A stretch of 59,193 bases of DNA, from the NCBI RefSeq assembly GCF_012911025.1, contig NZ_WUEI01000023.1, positions 1 through 59,193 on the forward strand. The letters run 5' to 3'. This DNA is from Azoarcus sp. TTM-91. Lineage in GTDB: Bacteria; Pseudomonadota; Gammaproteobacteria; Burkholderiales; Rhodocyclaceae. Shown in pieces: positions 1 through 7,718 of this stretch; within the stretch, counting starts at the first letter, position 1, and every line of letters begins with the position of its first letter. Made by a program: the position numbers and the translations under genes. The notes below the pieces were generated by a model, which did no database searches, was not told the DNA's origin, and saw only the letters and a list, made by a program, of their open reading frames with translations.

Positions 1-75
1 GGCTCGGACGGGCGGGTAGTGGCCGCCGCCACGCCGGCCCTGCATGCGGCGGCGCTGGCGCTGCTGGGCGCCTGA
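1..75 (+). CDS. C-terminal end of an unidentified protein (5' truncated)
   Basis: Reading frame 1 is open from the window edge and ends in TGA at 73-75, giving 24 residues ending HAAALALLGA. Ala/Leu-rich composition and GC-rich third positions match real coding sequence here, but too little remains to name a family. It could be an upstream neighbour of the sensor kinase, 394 bases away. I do not recognise it. Confidence 0.4.
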   Translation, partial: GSDGRVVAAATPALHAAALALLGA

Positions 76-469
76 GCGCGGAGAGGGCAGGGGGAACCGG
101 TCGCATCCCCCCTGTCGCGCACTGCCCTGGGGTGTGGCCCGGGCGCAGTGCCCGCATCTGGTGCCTCGGCGGGGGCGGCCGCGGGAGTGTGCCCAGGCTG
201 AGCGGAAGCTGAACGATTGCCCCGGCCGGCGGGTGCCGGCGGCCGGATGCGCACCGCCGCCGGGCGTGTAGGGCGCACTGCAAGGCGGATGACGAGGCGC
301 TCGCCCCCGCGGTTGCCGGCGATGCCGAGTGTCCGCTCCGCCGCGGCAAGCGATGGCTGCGACGCGCCACCGCCCCTGTCCCGCCCCACGCGGTCCGCGG
401 CCCGGTGGGCAGGGCGGCCGGGCCGGCACTTTTCTTGCGCGGGCTCCGTGGTCCCATGCGGAGCCACCG
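76..469 (+). other. Intergenic stretch before the sensor kinase
   Basis: No convincing gene. The kinase frame stays open back to 329, but the residues before the Met at 470 are Pro/Arg/Gly-rich and look untranslated. GGAG at 460-463 sits six bases before the ATG at 470. I see no clear promoter, repeat or terminator. Confidence 0.5.
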
Positions 470-1633
470 ATGTTCGCCGACCTTCACCAGCTTTCCCACC
501 ACGCCGCCTGGCGGCGCCAGCTCGAGATGCTGCTCGAATCGGCGGGCGAGGGCATCTACGGCATCGACCTGCGCGGCCGCTGCATCTTCATCAACCGCGC
601 CGGCGCCGAGATGCTGGGCTACAGCGCGGACGAGGTGCTGGGCCGCAACATGCACTACCTCATCCACCACTCCCATGCGGACGCGGCGCTGATGCCGGTG
701 CACGACTGCCGCATCTTCAAGGCCTTCAAGGAAGGCCAGGGCTGCCGGGTGGAGGACGAGGTGCTGTGGCGGCGCGACGGCAGCGCCTTTCCGGCCGAAT
801 ACGCTTCCTACCCGATACGTGACGGCGAGACGGTGGTGGGCGCGGTGGTCACCTTCACCGACATCACCGAGCGCAAACGCACCCAGGCCGCGCTGCAAGT
901 GGCGCACGCCGAGCTGGAGCGGCGGGTGGCCGAGCGCACCGCCGAGCTGTCCACCGCCAACCTGCAGCTGCGCCAGGCCCGCGACGGCCTGCGGCGGCTG
1001 TCGGCGCACATGAACTCGGTGCGGGAGGAAGAGCGCGCCCACATCGCCCGCGACATCCACGACGACCTCGGCGCCTCCCTCACCGCCATGCAACTGGAGC
1101 TGAACTGGCTACGCCAGCGCCTGGACCAGCAGCCAGAGATGCTGGCCCACATCGACGCCGCGCTGGAGATCGGCGCCACCGCCATGGGCGCGGTGCGCCG
1201 CATCCTCAACGACCTGCGCCCCGGCGTGCTCGACCACCTCGGCCTGTGGGCGGCGCTGGAATGCCTGCTGCAGGACGTGCAGGCGCGTGGCGGCCTGCGC
1301 TGCAGCTTCGTCTGCCCGCCGGCGGTGGAGCGCTGCCGGCTGGGGCGGGAGGCGGAGATCGCCGTCTACCGCATCGTCCAGGAAGTGCTCACCAACGTGC
1401 AGCGCCACGCCGGCGCCGGCCGGGTGGCGCTGCTGGCGCGGGCGCTGGACCGCGACCTGGTGATCGCGGTGGAGGACGATGGCTGCGGCATGCGGGTGCC
1501 GGCCCAGCCCACCAGCTTCGGCCTGCTGGGCATGCACGAACGGGCGCGCGCCATCGGCGGCGAGCTTTCCATAGACAGCGAGCCGGGGCGCGGCACCGTG
1601 GTCAGCCTGCGGCTGCCCGGCGTGCTGGCCTGA
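470..1633 (+). CDS. Soluble PAS-domain histidine kinase, NarX/NreB type (HisKA_3)
   Basis: Predicted 387-residue sensor kinase that would phosphorylate the regulator encoded 13 bases downstream. An N-terminal PAS domain covers about residues 14-135 and ends in the typical FTDITERK segment. A short coiled coil follows to about 175. The HisKA_3 H-box ARDIHDDLG has its phospho-acceptor at His197, and the HATPase_c domain runs from about 290 to the end (EVLTNVQRHAG, DDGCGM). No membrane segment or signal peptide is visible, so it should sense a cytosolic cue. Start chosen at 470 because of the GGAG six bases upstream; an upstream start at 329 is possible but poorer. The next operon suggests a nitrogen or cyanate signal; this is inference. 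Confidence 0.9.
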   Translation: MFADLHQLSHHAAWRRQLEMLLESAGEGIYGIDLRGRCIFINRAGAEMLGYSADEVLGRNMHYLIHHSHADAALMPVHDCRIFKAFKEGQGCRVEDEVLWRRDGSAFPAEYASYPIRDGETVVGAVVTFTDITERKRTQAALQVAHAELERRVAERTAELSTANLQLRQARDGLRRLSAHMNSVREEERAHIARDIHDDLGASLTAMQLELNWLRQRLDQQPEMLAHIDAALEIGATAMGAVRRILNDLRPGVLDHLGLWAALECLLQDVQARGGLRCSFVCPPAVERCRLGREAEIAVYRIVQEVLTNVQRHAGAGRVALLARALDRDLVIAVEDDGCGMRVPAQPTSFGLLGMHERARAIGGELSIDSEPGRGTVVSLRLPGVLA

Positions 1634-1646
1634 GCGAGGAGGGAGC

Positions 1647-2360
1647 ATGGACAAGCCGGTAGCGGAAGACCACGGCAGGGAAGGCCGGACGATGGGCGGC
1701 CGCGCAAGCGGCCTGGGCGCCGGTGGCATCCGCGTGCTCATCGTGGACGACCACATGATCATCCGCCGCGGCCTGGCGCAGATCCTCGCCGGCGACGGCC
1801 GCATCGGCGCGGTGAGCGAGGCGGAGGACGGCCCCGCCGCGCTGCGGGCGCTGCGCGCGGCCGGTGCCGATGTGGTGCTGCTCGACATCGCCCTCGGCGA
1901 CCGTGACGGCCTGGACGTGCTCAAGGCCGTGCGCAGCGAGTTTCCCGCCACCGGCGTGGTGATGCTGTCGGTGTATCCGGAGACGCAGTTCGCGGTGCGC
2001 TCCATCCGCGCCGGCGCCGCTGCCTATCTCAACAAGGGCTGCTCGCCGGAAACCCTGTTCGCCGCCATCGCCAAGGTGGCCGGCGGCGGCGTCTACATCA
2101 CCCCGGAGATCGCCGAGCTGCTGGCCCGCAACGTGCGCGCCGACGAAGCCCGGCCGCCGCACGAAACCCTCTCCAACCGTGAGTTCCAGGTGCTGAAGCT
2201 GCTGGCCCAGGGGCGCTCGATATCCGAGATCGCCGAACAGCTGTCGCTGTCGGTGAACACCATCTCCACCTACCGCAGCCGGGTGTTCGACAAGCTGGGC
2301 GTGCGCAGCATGGTGGAGCTGCTGACCTACGCCGCCCGCCAGGACCTGCTGCCGATCTGA
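1647..2360 (+). CDS. NarL/FixJ-family response regulator (LuxR-type HTH)
   Basis: Predicted 237-residue transcription regulator, partner of the preceding kinase. The receiver domain starts near residue 30 (VLIVDDH) and has its phospho-acceptor at Asp80 in LLDIALGD. The C-terminal LuxR/GerE helix-turn-helix lies at about 170-230 (LSNREFQVLKLLAQG, SLSVNTISTYRSRV). A strong GAGGAGGGAGC ribosome site precedes the ATG at 1647; a second in-frame Met at 1692 would shorten the N-terminus. A perfect 7-2-7 palindrome 42 bases after its stop, in front of the cyanate genes, is a candidate binding site. It may replace CynR or NtcA as regulator of cyanate use; this is inference. Confidence 0.92.
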   Translation: MDKPVAEDHGREGRTMGGRASGLGAGGIRVLIVDDHMIIRRGLAQILAGDGRIGAVSEAEDGPAALRALRAAGADVVLLDIALGDRDGLDVLKAVRSEFPATGVVMLSVYPETQFAVRSIRAGAAAYLNKGCSPETLFAAIAKVAGGGVYITPEIAELLARNVRADEARPPHETLSNREFQVLKLLAQGRSISEIAEQLSLSVNTISTYRSRVFDKLGVRSMVELLTYAARQDLLPI

Positions 2361-2401
2361 GGCCGAGGCGGGTGTTTGGCCAGGGCCGCCCCGCCACAGC
2401 G

Positions 2402-2419
2402 TGTAGTGCCAGCACTACA
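2402..2419. promoter_or_regulatory. Perfect inverted repeat, candidate operator of the response regulator
   Basis: TGTAGTGC-CA-GCACTACA, eight-base arms around two bases. The inner geometry of seven-base half sites split by two bases resembles that of NarL-family sites. It lies between the regulator gene and the DJ-1-like gene, 80 bases before the latter's ATG. Binding by the regulator is inference. Confidence 0.5.
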
Positions 2420-2498
2420 AACGGATCACGACAACCGCGATACCGGCGCCGGCGCGGGGCGCACAAGATGAGGCCATCCGTCAGCCACAGGGGCCGTC

Positions 2499-3218
2499 AT
2501 GCTGCGCAAGCCGGGTTTCAGACTGGGCGTCTATCTCTTCCGCGACGCCGAGATCGCCGATTACGCCGGCCCCTGCGGCGTGTTCGCCGCCGCCCAGCGC
2601 TTCGACCCCGAGCTGCAGGTCTTCATCCTCGCCGAGGGCGCGCGGCCGGTGAGCACCCGCGCCGGCCTCACCGTGCAGCCCGCCTACGCCCTGGCCGAGA
2701 ACCCGGCGATGGACGCGCTGCTGCTGCCCGGCGGCCCCGGCGTGCGCCAGGAGATGCACAACCGCCGCCTGCACGACTACATCCGCAGCCTGCCCGAGGA
2801 TTGCCTGCTCGCCAGCGTGGGCACCGGCTCCTGGGTGTATGGCCGCATGGGCCTGCTCGACGGCCTGCCGGCCACCAACCGCAAGGAGCCGGACCGCTAC
2901 GAGGCCTCCCACCTGGGCAAGACGCCGATAGATCGCCTGGCCGAGCTCGCTCCCGGCTGCCGGGTGAGCCATGCGCGGGTGGTGGACGCCGGCCGCCTCG
3001 TCACCGCCGGCGGCATGAGCGCCGGCGTGGAGCTGGGCCTGCACCTGCTGCGCCGCGCCGGCTACGACGAAGGCTTCGTGCGCGAGGTGGCGCGCGTCAT
3101 GGAATACCAGCGCGGCTACGACAGCTACGCCCACGACATCGAATACGCCGCCGGCGCGCCCGCCGCTCAGTCCGCATCCCAGCCCGCTTCCCTTTCCCCG
3201 CTGTTGAAGTCCGCCTGA
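2499..3218 (+). CDS. DJ-1/PfpI (ThiJ) superfamily protein lacking the nucleophile Cys
   Basis: 239-residue protein with a glutamine-amidotransferase-like fold. It resembles the GlxA N-terminal domain and isonitrile hydratases: ADYAGPCGVF near residue 20, LLLPGGPG near 75, then SVGTGSW near 106-112 and VTAGGMSAG near 170. Family enzymes usually read SVCTG at the nucleophile elbow. Here residue 108 is Gly, so ordinary cysteine catalysis seems lost. There is no AraC-type DNA-binding tail. It is the first gene of the presumed cyanate operon, 20 bases before the binding-protein gene, so it may bind or process a nitrogen compound. Its function is unknown. Confidence 0.8.
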   Translation: MLRKPGFRLGVYLFRDAEIADYAGPCGVFAAAQRFDPELQVFILAEGARPVSTRAGLTVQPAYALAENPAMDALLLPGGPGVRQEMHNRRLHDYIRSLPEDCLLASVGTGSWVYGRMGLLDGLPATNRKEPDRYEASHLGKTPIDRLAELAPGCRVSHARVVDAGRLVTAGGMSAGVELGLHLLRRAGYDEGFVREVARVMEYQRGYDSYAHDIEYAAGAPAAQSASQPASLSPLLKSA

Positions 3219-3238
3219 ACCTTCACAAGGAGCCCCCC

Positions 3239-4600
3239 ATGTCCGCTTTCCGCAATCCCTTCGATCACCGGGTGCGCCTGCACCGCAGCGGCTGCGCCTG
3301 CGGCCGCCACGCCAGCCAGGCCGAGCACGACCATGCCGAGGCGCTGGAAGCGCGCCAGCTGCAGGACCGCGTGGTGGAAGGCGCGGTGATGCGCGCGCTG
3401 TTTCCGCAAGACGAGATGCGCCGCGGCTTCCTGCGCGCGGTGGGCGCCGGCACCGCGCTGGCCGCCGTCTCCACCCTGTTCCCGCTGGGACTGGCGAAGG
3501 AGGCCTTCGCCCAGGGCGCCGGCGCGCTGGAGAAGACCAAGCTGAAGGTGGGCTTCATCCCCATCACCTGCGCCACGCCCATCATCATGGCCCACCCGCT
3601 GGGCTTCTACTCCAAGTACGGCCTGGACGTGGAAGTGGTGAAGACCGCCGGTTGGGCGGTAATCCGCGACAAGGCGCTGGCCAAGGAATACGACGCTGCC
3701 CACATGCTGTCGCCGATGCCGCTGGCCATCTCCACGGGCACCGGCTCCAACCCGATTCCCTGGACCGCGCCGGCGGTGGAGAACATCAACGGCCAGGCCA
3801 TCACGCTGGCCATGAAGCACAAGGACAAGCGCGATCCCAAGGACTGGAAGGGCTTCAAGTTCGCCGTGCCCTTCGACTACTCGATGCACAACTACCTGCT
3901 GCGCTACTACCTGGCGGAGCACGGCCTGGACCCGGACCGCGATGTGCAGATCCGCTCGGTGCCGCCGCCGGAGATGGTGGCCAACCTGCGCGCCGACAAC
4001 ATCGACGGCTTCCTCGCCCCCGACCCGGTGAACCAGCGCGCGGTGTATGACGGCGTCGGCTTCATTCACCTGCTGTCGAAGGAGATCTGGGACGGCCACC
4101 CCTGCTGCGTGTTCTCCGCCAGCAAGGAGTTCGTCGCCCAGAACCCCAACACCTACCACGCGCTGCTGAAGTCCATCCTCGACGCCACCGCCTACGCCCG
4201 CAAGGCCGAGAACCGCAAGGAGATCGCCGCCGCCATCGCCCCGGCCAACTACCTCAACCAGCCGGTGACGGTGGTGGAGCAGGTGCTCACCGGCACCTAC
4301 GCCGACGGCCTGGGCAACGTGAAGAAAGACCCCAACCGCATCGACTTCGACCCCTTCCCCTACGACAGCTTCGCGGTGTGGATCCTCACCCAGATGAAGC
4401 GCTGGGGGCAGCTCAAGGGCGAGGTGGATTACGCCAAGGTGGCGAAGGAGGTGTTCCTCGCCACCGACGCCGCCCGCCTGATGAAGGAGCTGGGCATGCC
4501 CGCCGCCGATCCGGCCAGGCCCATCGTCGTCATGGGCAAGACCTTCGACCCGAAGCAGCCGGCGGCCTACGTCGACAGCTTCGCCATCAAGCGGGGCTGA
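3239..4600 (+). CDS. cynA: Cyanate/nitrate-type ABC transporter substrate-binding protein (NrtA/CynA family, Tat-exported)
   Basis: 453-residue periplasmic binding protein of the NrtA/CmpA/CynA family. An unusual Cys/His-rich leader of about 55 residues (CACGRHASQAEHDH near 19-32) precedes a twin-arginine signal: RRGFL at 61-65, a hydrophobic stretch, and a likely cut after KEAFAQ near 91. The mature domain begins KLKVGFIPITCATPIIMAHP. AAGGAG lies just before the ATG at 3239. Permease and ATPase genes follow, with cyanase last, so cyanate is the likely ligand. Nitrate, bicarbonate or a sulfonate cannot be excluded from sequence alone. Confidence 0.85.
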   Translation: MSAFRNPFDHRVRLHRSGCACGRHASQAEHDHAEALEARQLQDRVVEGAVMRALFPQDEMRRGFLRAVGAGTALAAVSTLFPLGLAKEAFAQGAGALEKTKLKVGFIPITCATPIIMAHPLGFYSKYGLDVEVVKTAGWAVIRDKALAKEYDAAHMLSPMPLAISTGTGSNPIPWTAPAVENINGQAITLAMKHKDKRDPKDWKGFKFAVPFDYSMHNYLLRYYLAEHGLDPDRDVQIRSVPPPEMVANLRADNIDGFLAPDPVNQRAVYDGVGFIHLLSKEIWDGHPCCVFSASKEFVAQNPNTYHALLKSILDATAYARKAENRKEIAAAIAPANYLNQPVTVVEQVLTGTYADGLGNVKKDPNRIDFDPFPYDSFAVWILTQMKRWGQLKGEVDYAKVAKEVFLATDAARLMKELGMPAADPARPIVVMGKTFDPKQPAAYVDSFAIKRG

Positions 4601-4603
4601 GCC

Positions 4604-5446
4604 ATGAAGTCCGCCCGACCCTGGCTGGCGCCGCTGCTGTCAGCGCTCTTTCTCGCGCTGCTCGTCGGCGTCTGGTACCTCGCCACCTACCAGCCGGCCG
4701 CCGAGGCCACGGTGGATTCCGAGTACGCCGCCCTGGTCGGGCAGGCCGCCTCCACCGGCGCCAAGTCGGCCATGCCGACGCCGGGCGAGGTCGGTGCCAA
4801 GCTGTGGGAGCACCTGTCCGACCCCTTCTACGACCGCGGCACCAACGACAAGGGCATCGGCATCCAGCTGCTGTACTCCATCGGCCGGGTGCTGCTGGGC
4901 TTCGGCCTGGCGGCGCTGGTGGCGATTCCGCTGGGTTTCGTGATCGGCATGTCGCCGCTGATCTACAAGGCGCTGGACCCCTTCATCCAGGTGCTGAAGC
5001 CGGTGTCGCCGCTGGCCTGGATGCCGCTGGCGCTCTACACCATCAAGGATTCCGGCATCTCCGCCATCTTCGTCATCTTCATCTGCTCGCTGTGGCCGAT
5101 GCTGGTGAACACCGCCTTCGGCGTTGCCGGCGTGCGCCGCGACTGGCTCAACGTCGCCCGCACGCTGGAGGTGTCGCGGCTGCGCACCGCCTTCCAGGTC
5201 ATCCTGCCGGCGGCTGCGCCCACCATCATGACCGGCATGCGCATCTCCATCGGCATCGCCTGGCTGGTCATCGTCGCCGCCGAGATGCTGGTCGGCGGCA
5301 CCGGCATCGGCTACTTCGTGTGGAACGAGTGGAACAACCTCTCCATCGCCAACATCATCAGCGCCATCCTCTTCATCGGCCTGATCGGCATGGCGCTGGA
5401 TACCCTGCTGGCCCGCCTCGCGCGCGCCGTCACCTACCGGGAATGA
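4604..5446 (+). CDS. cynB: ABC transporter permease (cyanate/nitrate type)
   Basis: 280-residue inner-membrane permease of the NrtB/SsuC/TauC family. It has an N-terminal membrane segment (LLSALFLALLVGVWYLA), a periplasmic loop to about residue 75, and about five more segments. The ATPase-coupling EAA-type loop is near 180-205 (VARTLEVSRLRTAFQVILPAAAPT). It starts three bases after the binding-protein stop and overlaps the ATPase gene by ATGA, as in a translationally coupled operon. The substrate is inferred from the downstream cyanase. Confidence 0.87.
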   Translation: MKSARPWLAPLLSALFLALLVGVWYLATYQPAAEATVDSEYAALVGQAASTGAKSAMPTPGEVGAKLWEHLSDPFYDRGTNDKGIGIQLLYSIGRVLLGFGLAALVAIPLGFVIGMSPLIYKALDPFIQVLKPVSPLAWMPLALYTIKDSGISAIFVIFICSLWPMLVNTAFGVAGVRRDWLNVARTLEVSRLRTAFQVILPAAAPTIMTGMRISIGIAWLVIVAAEMLVGGTGIGYFVWNEWNNLSIANIISAILFIGLIGMALDTLLARLARAVTYRE

Positions 5447-6393
5447 GCGCAATGACCCAGCCCTTCCTCAAGGTCGAGGCGCTCGCCAAGCGCTACCCCG
5501 GTCCCGCCGGCAAGCCGGCCAACACGGTGTTCGAGAACATCCACTTCGGCATCGCCAAGGGCGAGTTCGCCTGCATCGTCGGCCACTCCGGCTGCGGCAA
5601 GACCACCATCCTCAACGTGCTCGCCGGCCTGGACGAAGCCAGCGAAGGCGTGGTCATCATGGACGGCCGCGAGGTGCGCGGCCCCTCGCTGGACCGCGGC
5701 GTGGTGTTCCAGGGCCATGCGCTGCTGCCCTGGCTCAGCACGCTGAAGAACGTGGAGTTCGGCGTGCGCTCGCGCTGGCCGCAATGGACGCCGAAGCAGA
5801 TCGAGGCGCACAGCATCCGCTACCTGGAGATGGTCGGCCTCGGCCATGCGCTGCACAAGAAACCGGCGGAGCTTTCCGGCGGCATGAAGCAGCGGGTGGG
5901 CATTGCCCGCGCCTTCGCCATCCAGCCCAAGATGCTGCTGCTGGACGAGCCTTTCGGCGCGCTGGACGCGCTCACCCGCGGCACCATCCAGGACGAGCTG
6001 CTCGCCATCGTGCAGGCCACCCACCAGACGGTATTCATGATCACCCACGATGTGGACGAGGCCATCCTGCTCGCCGACAAGGTGCTGCTGATGAGCAACG
6101 GGCCTCATGCCCGCATCGCCGAGATCGTGGACATCACCATGCCGCGCGACCGCAGCCGCGCCACCATCCACCACGATCCGCAGTACTACCGCATCCGCAA
6201 TCACCTGGTGGATTTCCTGGTGAACCGCTCGCGCGACTACGCCGCCGGCGAGCCCGCCGCCGCGGCCCACGACCCGCGCAATCCGCCTCTGGTCCGCCCC
6301 GGCCTGGAGGGCGGCGCTGAGGTGCTCCCGCTTTCCGCCGGCACGGCCGCCGCCGTGTCACTGCTCAAACCCCTGTCATCCGCATCCGCCTGA
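5443..6393 (+). CDS. cynD: ABC transporter ATP-binding protein (cyanate/nitrate type)
   Basis: 316-residue ATPase of the NrtD/SsuB/TauB group. Walker A GHSGCGKTT is at about 47-55, the ABC signature LSGGMKQR near 144-151, Walker B MLLLDEPFGALD near 165-176, and the H-loop ITHD near 201-204. The last 40 residues are an Ala/Pro-rich extension. The ATG at 5443 overlaps the permease stop; a second Met at 5452 is an alternative start. It energises uptake by the preceding permease and binding protein. Eleven bases separate it from cynS. Confidence 0.88.
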   Translation: MSAMTQPFLKVEALAKRYPGPAGKPANTVFENIHFGIAKGEFACIVGHSGCGKTTILNVLAGLDEASEGVVIMDGREVRGPSLDRGVVFQGHALLPWLSTLKNVEFGVRSRWPQWTPKQIEAHSIRYLEMVGLGHALHKKPAELSGGMKQRVGIARAFAIQPKMLLLDEPFGALDALTRGTIQDELLAIVQATHQTVFMITHDVDEAILLADKVLLMSNGPHARIAEIVDITMPRDRSRATIHHDPQYYRIRNHLVDFLVNRSRDYAAGEPAAAAHDPRNPPLVRPGLEGGAEVLPLSAGTAAAVSLLKPLSSASA

Positions 6394-6404
6394 AGGAGAC
6401 TCCC

Positions 6405-6848
6405 ATGACCCGCAACGAAGTCACCGCCCTGATCCTGGAATCCAAGCTCAAGAACAAATTCACCTGGGCCCAGCTGGCCGAGATCGTCGGCCAGAGCAAG
6501 GAGTGGGCTACCGCCGCGCTGCTCGGCCAGATGACCCTCACCGAAACCCAGGCCAATGCCGTCGGCGCCGCGCTGGAGCTGCCGGAGGCCGCCATCGCCC
6601 AGCTGCAGGTGGTGCCCTACAAGGGCTCGCTGCCCACCGCCGTACCCACCGACCCGCTGATCTACCGTTTCTACGAACTGATCAGCGTGTATGGCACCAC
6701 CTTCAAGGAACTGATCCACGAGGAGTTCGGCGACGGCATCATGAGCGCCATCGACTTCAAGATGGACCTGCAGCGCGAGCCCGACCCCAAGGGCGACCGG
6801 GTGAGCATCACCATGAGCGGCAAGTTCCTGCCGTACAAGACGTATTGA
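6405..6848 (+). CDS. cynS: Cyanate hydratase (cyanase)
   Basis: 147-residue cyanase, which turns cyanate plus bicarbonate into ammonia and carbon dioxide. The N-terminal helical domain covers residues 1-75. The C-terminal catalytic domain includes IYRFYELISVYG and HEEFGDGIMSAIDF. The three catalytic residues of the family fit at Arg88, Glu91 and Ser114, with the same spacing as Arg96, Glu99 and Ser122 of the E. coli enzyme. The active enzyme is a decamer in the cytosol. AAGGAG precedes the ATG. As the last gene of the transporter operon, it supplies nitrogen from imported or internally formed cyanate. Confidence 0.96.
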   Translation: MTRNEVTALILESKLKNKFTWAQLAEIVGQSKEWATAALLGQMTLTETQANAVGAALELPEAAIAQLQVVPYKGSLPTAVPTDPLIYRFYELISVYGTTFKELIHEEFGDGIMSAIDFKMDLQREPDPKGDRVSITMSGKFLPYKTY

Positions 6849-6860
6849 GGTCGCGCTTTC

Positions 6861-6894
6861 CTCCACGCCCGCCCGGCGCAGGGCGGGCGTGGAG
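6861..6894. repeat. Perfect 14-bp inverted repeat after cynS
   Basis: Arms CTCCACGCCCGCCC (6861-6874) and its exact complement (6881-6894) around a six-base loop, 13 bases after the cynS stop. There is no T-run directly after it, so it is more likely an mRNA 3'-end stabiliser than a terminator. Confidence 0.6.
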
Positions 6895-6915
6895 GGCGCC
6901 TGTGCATCCGGACGG

Positions 6916-6945
6916 AACGCCGCCGCCTTCAAGCGCGGCGTTTTT
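6916..6945 (+). terminator. Intrinsic terminator of the cyanate operon
   Basis: Eight-pair stem AACGCCGC (6916-6923) / GCGGCGTT (6935-6942), then a T-run to 6945. It ends the operon before the leftward toxin gene at 6981. Confidence 0.7.
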
Positions 6946-6980
6946 CCTTCCGGCGTGCAGCCGGCGGTGAGTCGTCCGAA

Positions 6981-7271
6981 CTAGAGATAGTCCTCTTCCC
7001 GCTGGTGCCGCAGCGCCAGTACCAGCGCGATGTCCGCCGCCTCGTCGTAGCTGTACAGCGCCAGGTAGCCGGACTGGCCGCGGGAGATCACCAGTTCGCG
7101 CAGGCCCTGCGGCAGCGGGCGGCCGATGCGGGGATGGCGGGCGAGGATGGCCAGGGCATCGAGGATGAGATCCACCGTTTCGATGGCGGCGCTGGCGTCG
7201 GCTTCCAGCAGGAAGTCGGTGAGGCGCTCCAGGTCGTCGGCTGCCTCGGGTGCGAGCAGCCAGCGCGTCAT
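6981..7271 (-). CDS. RelE/ParE-family type II toxin
   Basis: 96-residue protein with the ParE/RelE look: WLLAPEAADDLERLTDFL at the N-terminus, HPRIGRPLPQGLRELVI in the middle, and a C-terminal beta segment ending ALRHQREEDY. Family toxins inhibit gyrase (ParE) or cut mRNA on the ribosome (RelE); sequence alone does not decide here. It overlaps the antitoxin gene by four bases (ATGA), the standard antitoxin-first coupling. Confidence 0.85.
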   Translation of the reverse strand: MTRWLLAPEAADDLERLTDFLLEADASAAIETVDLILDALAILARHPRIGRPLPQGLRELVISRGQSGYLALYSYDEAADIALVLALRHQREEDYL

Positions 7272-7570
7272 GCTTCGCTGTCGTCGGCGGGCAGCAGGGC
7301 TTGCGGCGCCGGTCGGGGGGCCGCCTTGCCGCGGGCGCGCTTGCGCAGGTAGTCGGCGAAGGCGGGGCCGTCGATGGCGGTGCCGCTGGCCTCCACGTCA
7401 GCGCGCGCCTGCAAGGCACGGGCGACGAAGGCATCGTGCGCGGCGGCGCGCTCCAGCTCGCGGTCTATGGCCCTGACCATCAGCGCATGCGGCGTCACCC
7501 CCTGGCGGGCGGCGGCTTCCTGCAGGCGCTGGCGCGTCGTTTCGTCCAGCTTCACGGACAGATTGGGCAT
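7268..7570 (-). CDS. Antitoxin of the RelE/ParE pair (ribbon-helix-helix type)
   Basis: 100-residue protein starting MPNLSVKLDETTRQRLQEAA, a CopG/Arc-like ribbon-helix-helix DNA-binding N-terminus. A less conserved acidic/Ala-rich C-terminus should wrap the toxin. The frame is open further upstream, but the ATG at 7570 has GGAG in front and places the RHH strand at residue 2. It would bind its own promoter and neutralise the toxin encoded next. Confidence 0.83.
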   Translation of the reverse strand: MPNLSVKLDETTRQRLQEAAARQGVTPHALMVRAIDRELERAAAHDAFVARALQARADVEASGTAIDGPAFADYLRKRARGKAAPRPAPQALLPADDSEA

Positions 7571-7718
7571 GCTCTGATCTCCATCTCGGTATTGAAATGG
7601 TACTACCGGGATGGCGGGGCGCTCAACGCGCCCGCTCCCGGCGCCATCCGGCCCGCGCTTGTATCCGTATCTCTCCAGCGGTCGTCCCTGCGCTCCCCGG
7701 CCGTTAAAATGCCGGCCC

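Noticed and set aside
329..469. N-terminal extension of the sensor kinase
   Set aside because: The frame is open, but the residues are Pro/Arg/Gly-rich, no ribosome site is seen near 329, and the Met at 470 has GGAG at proper distance.
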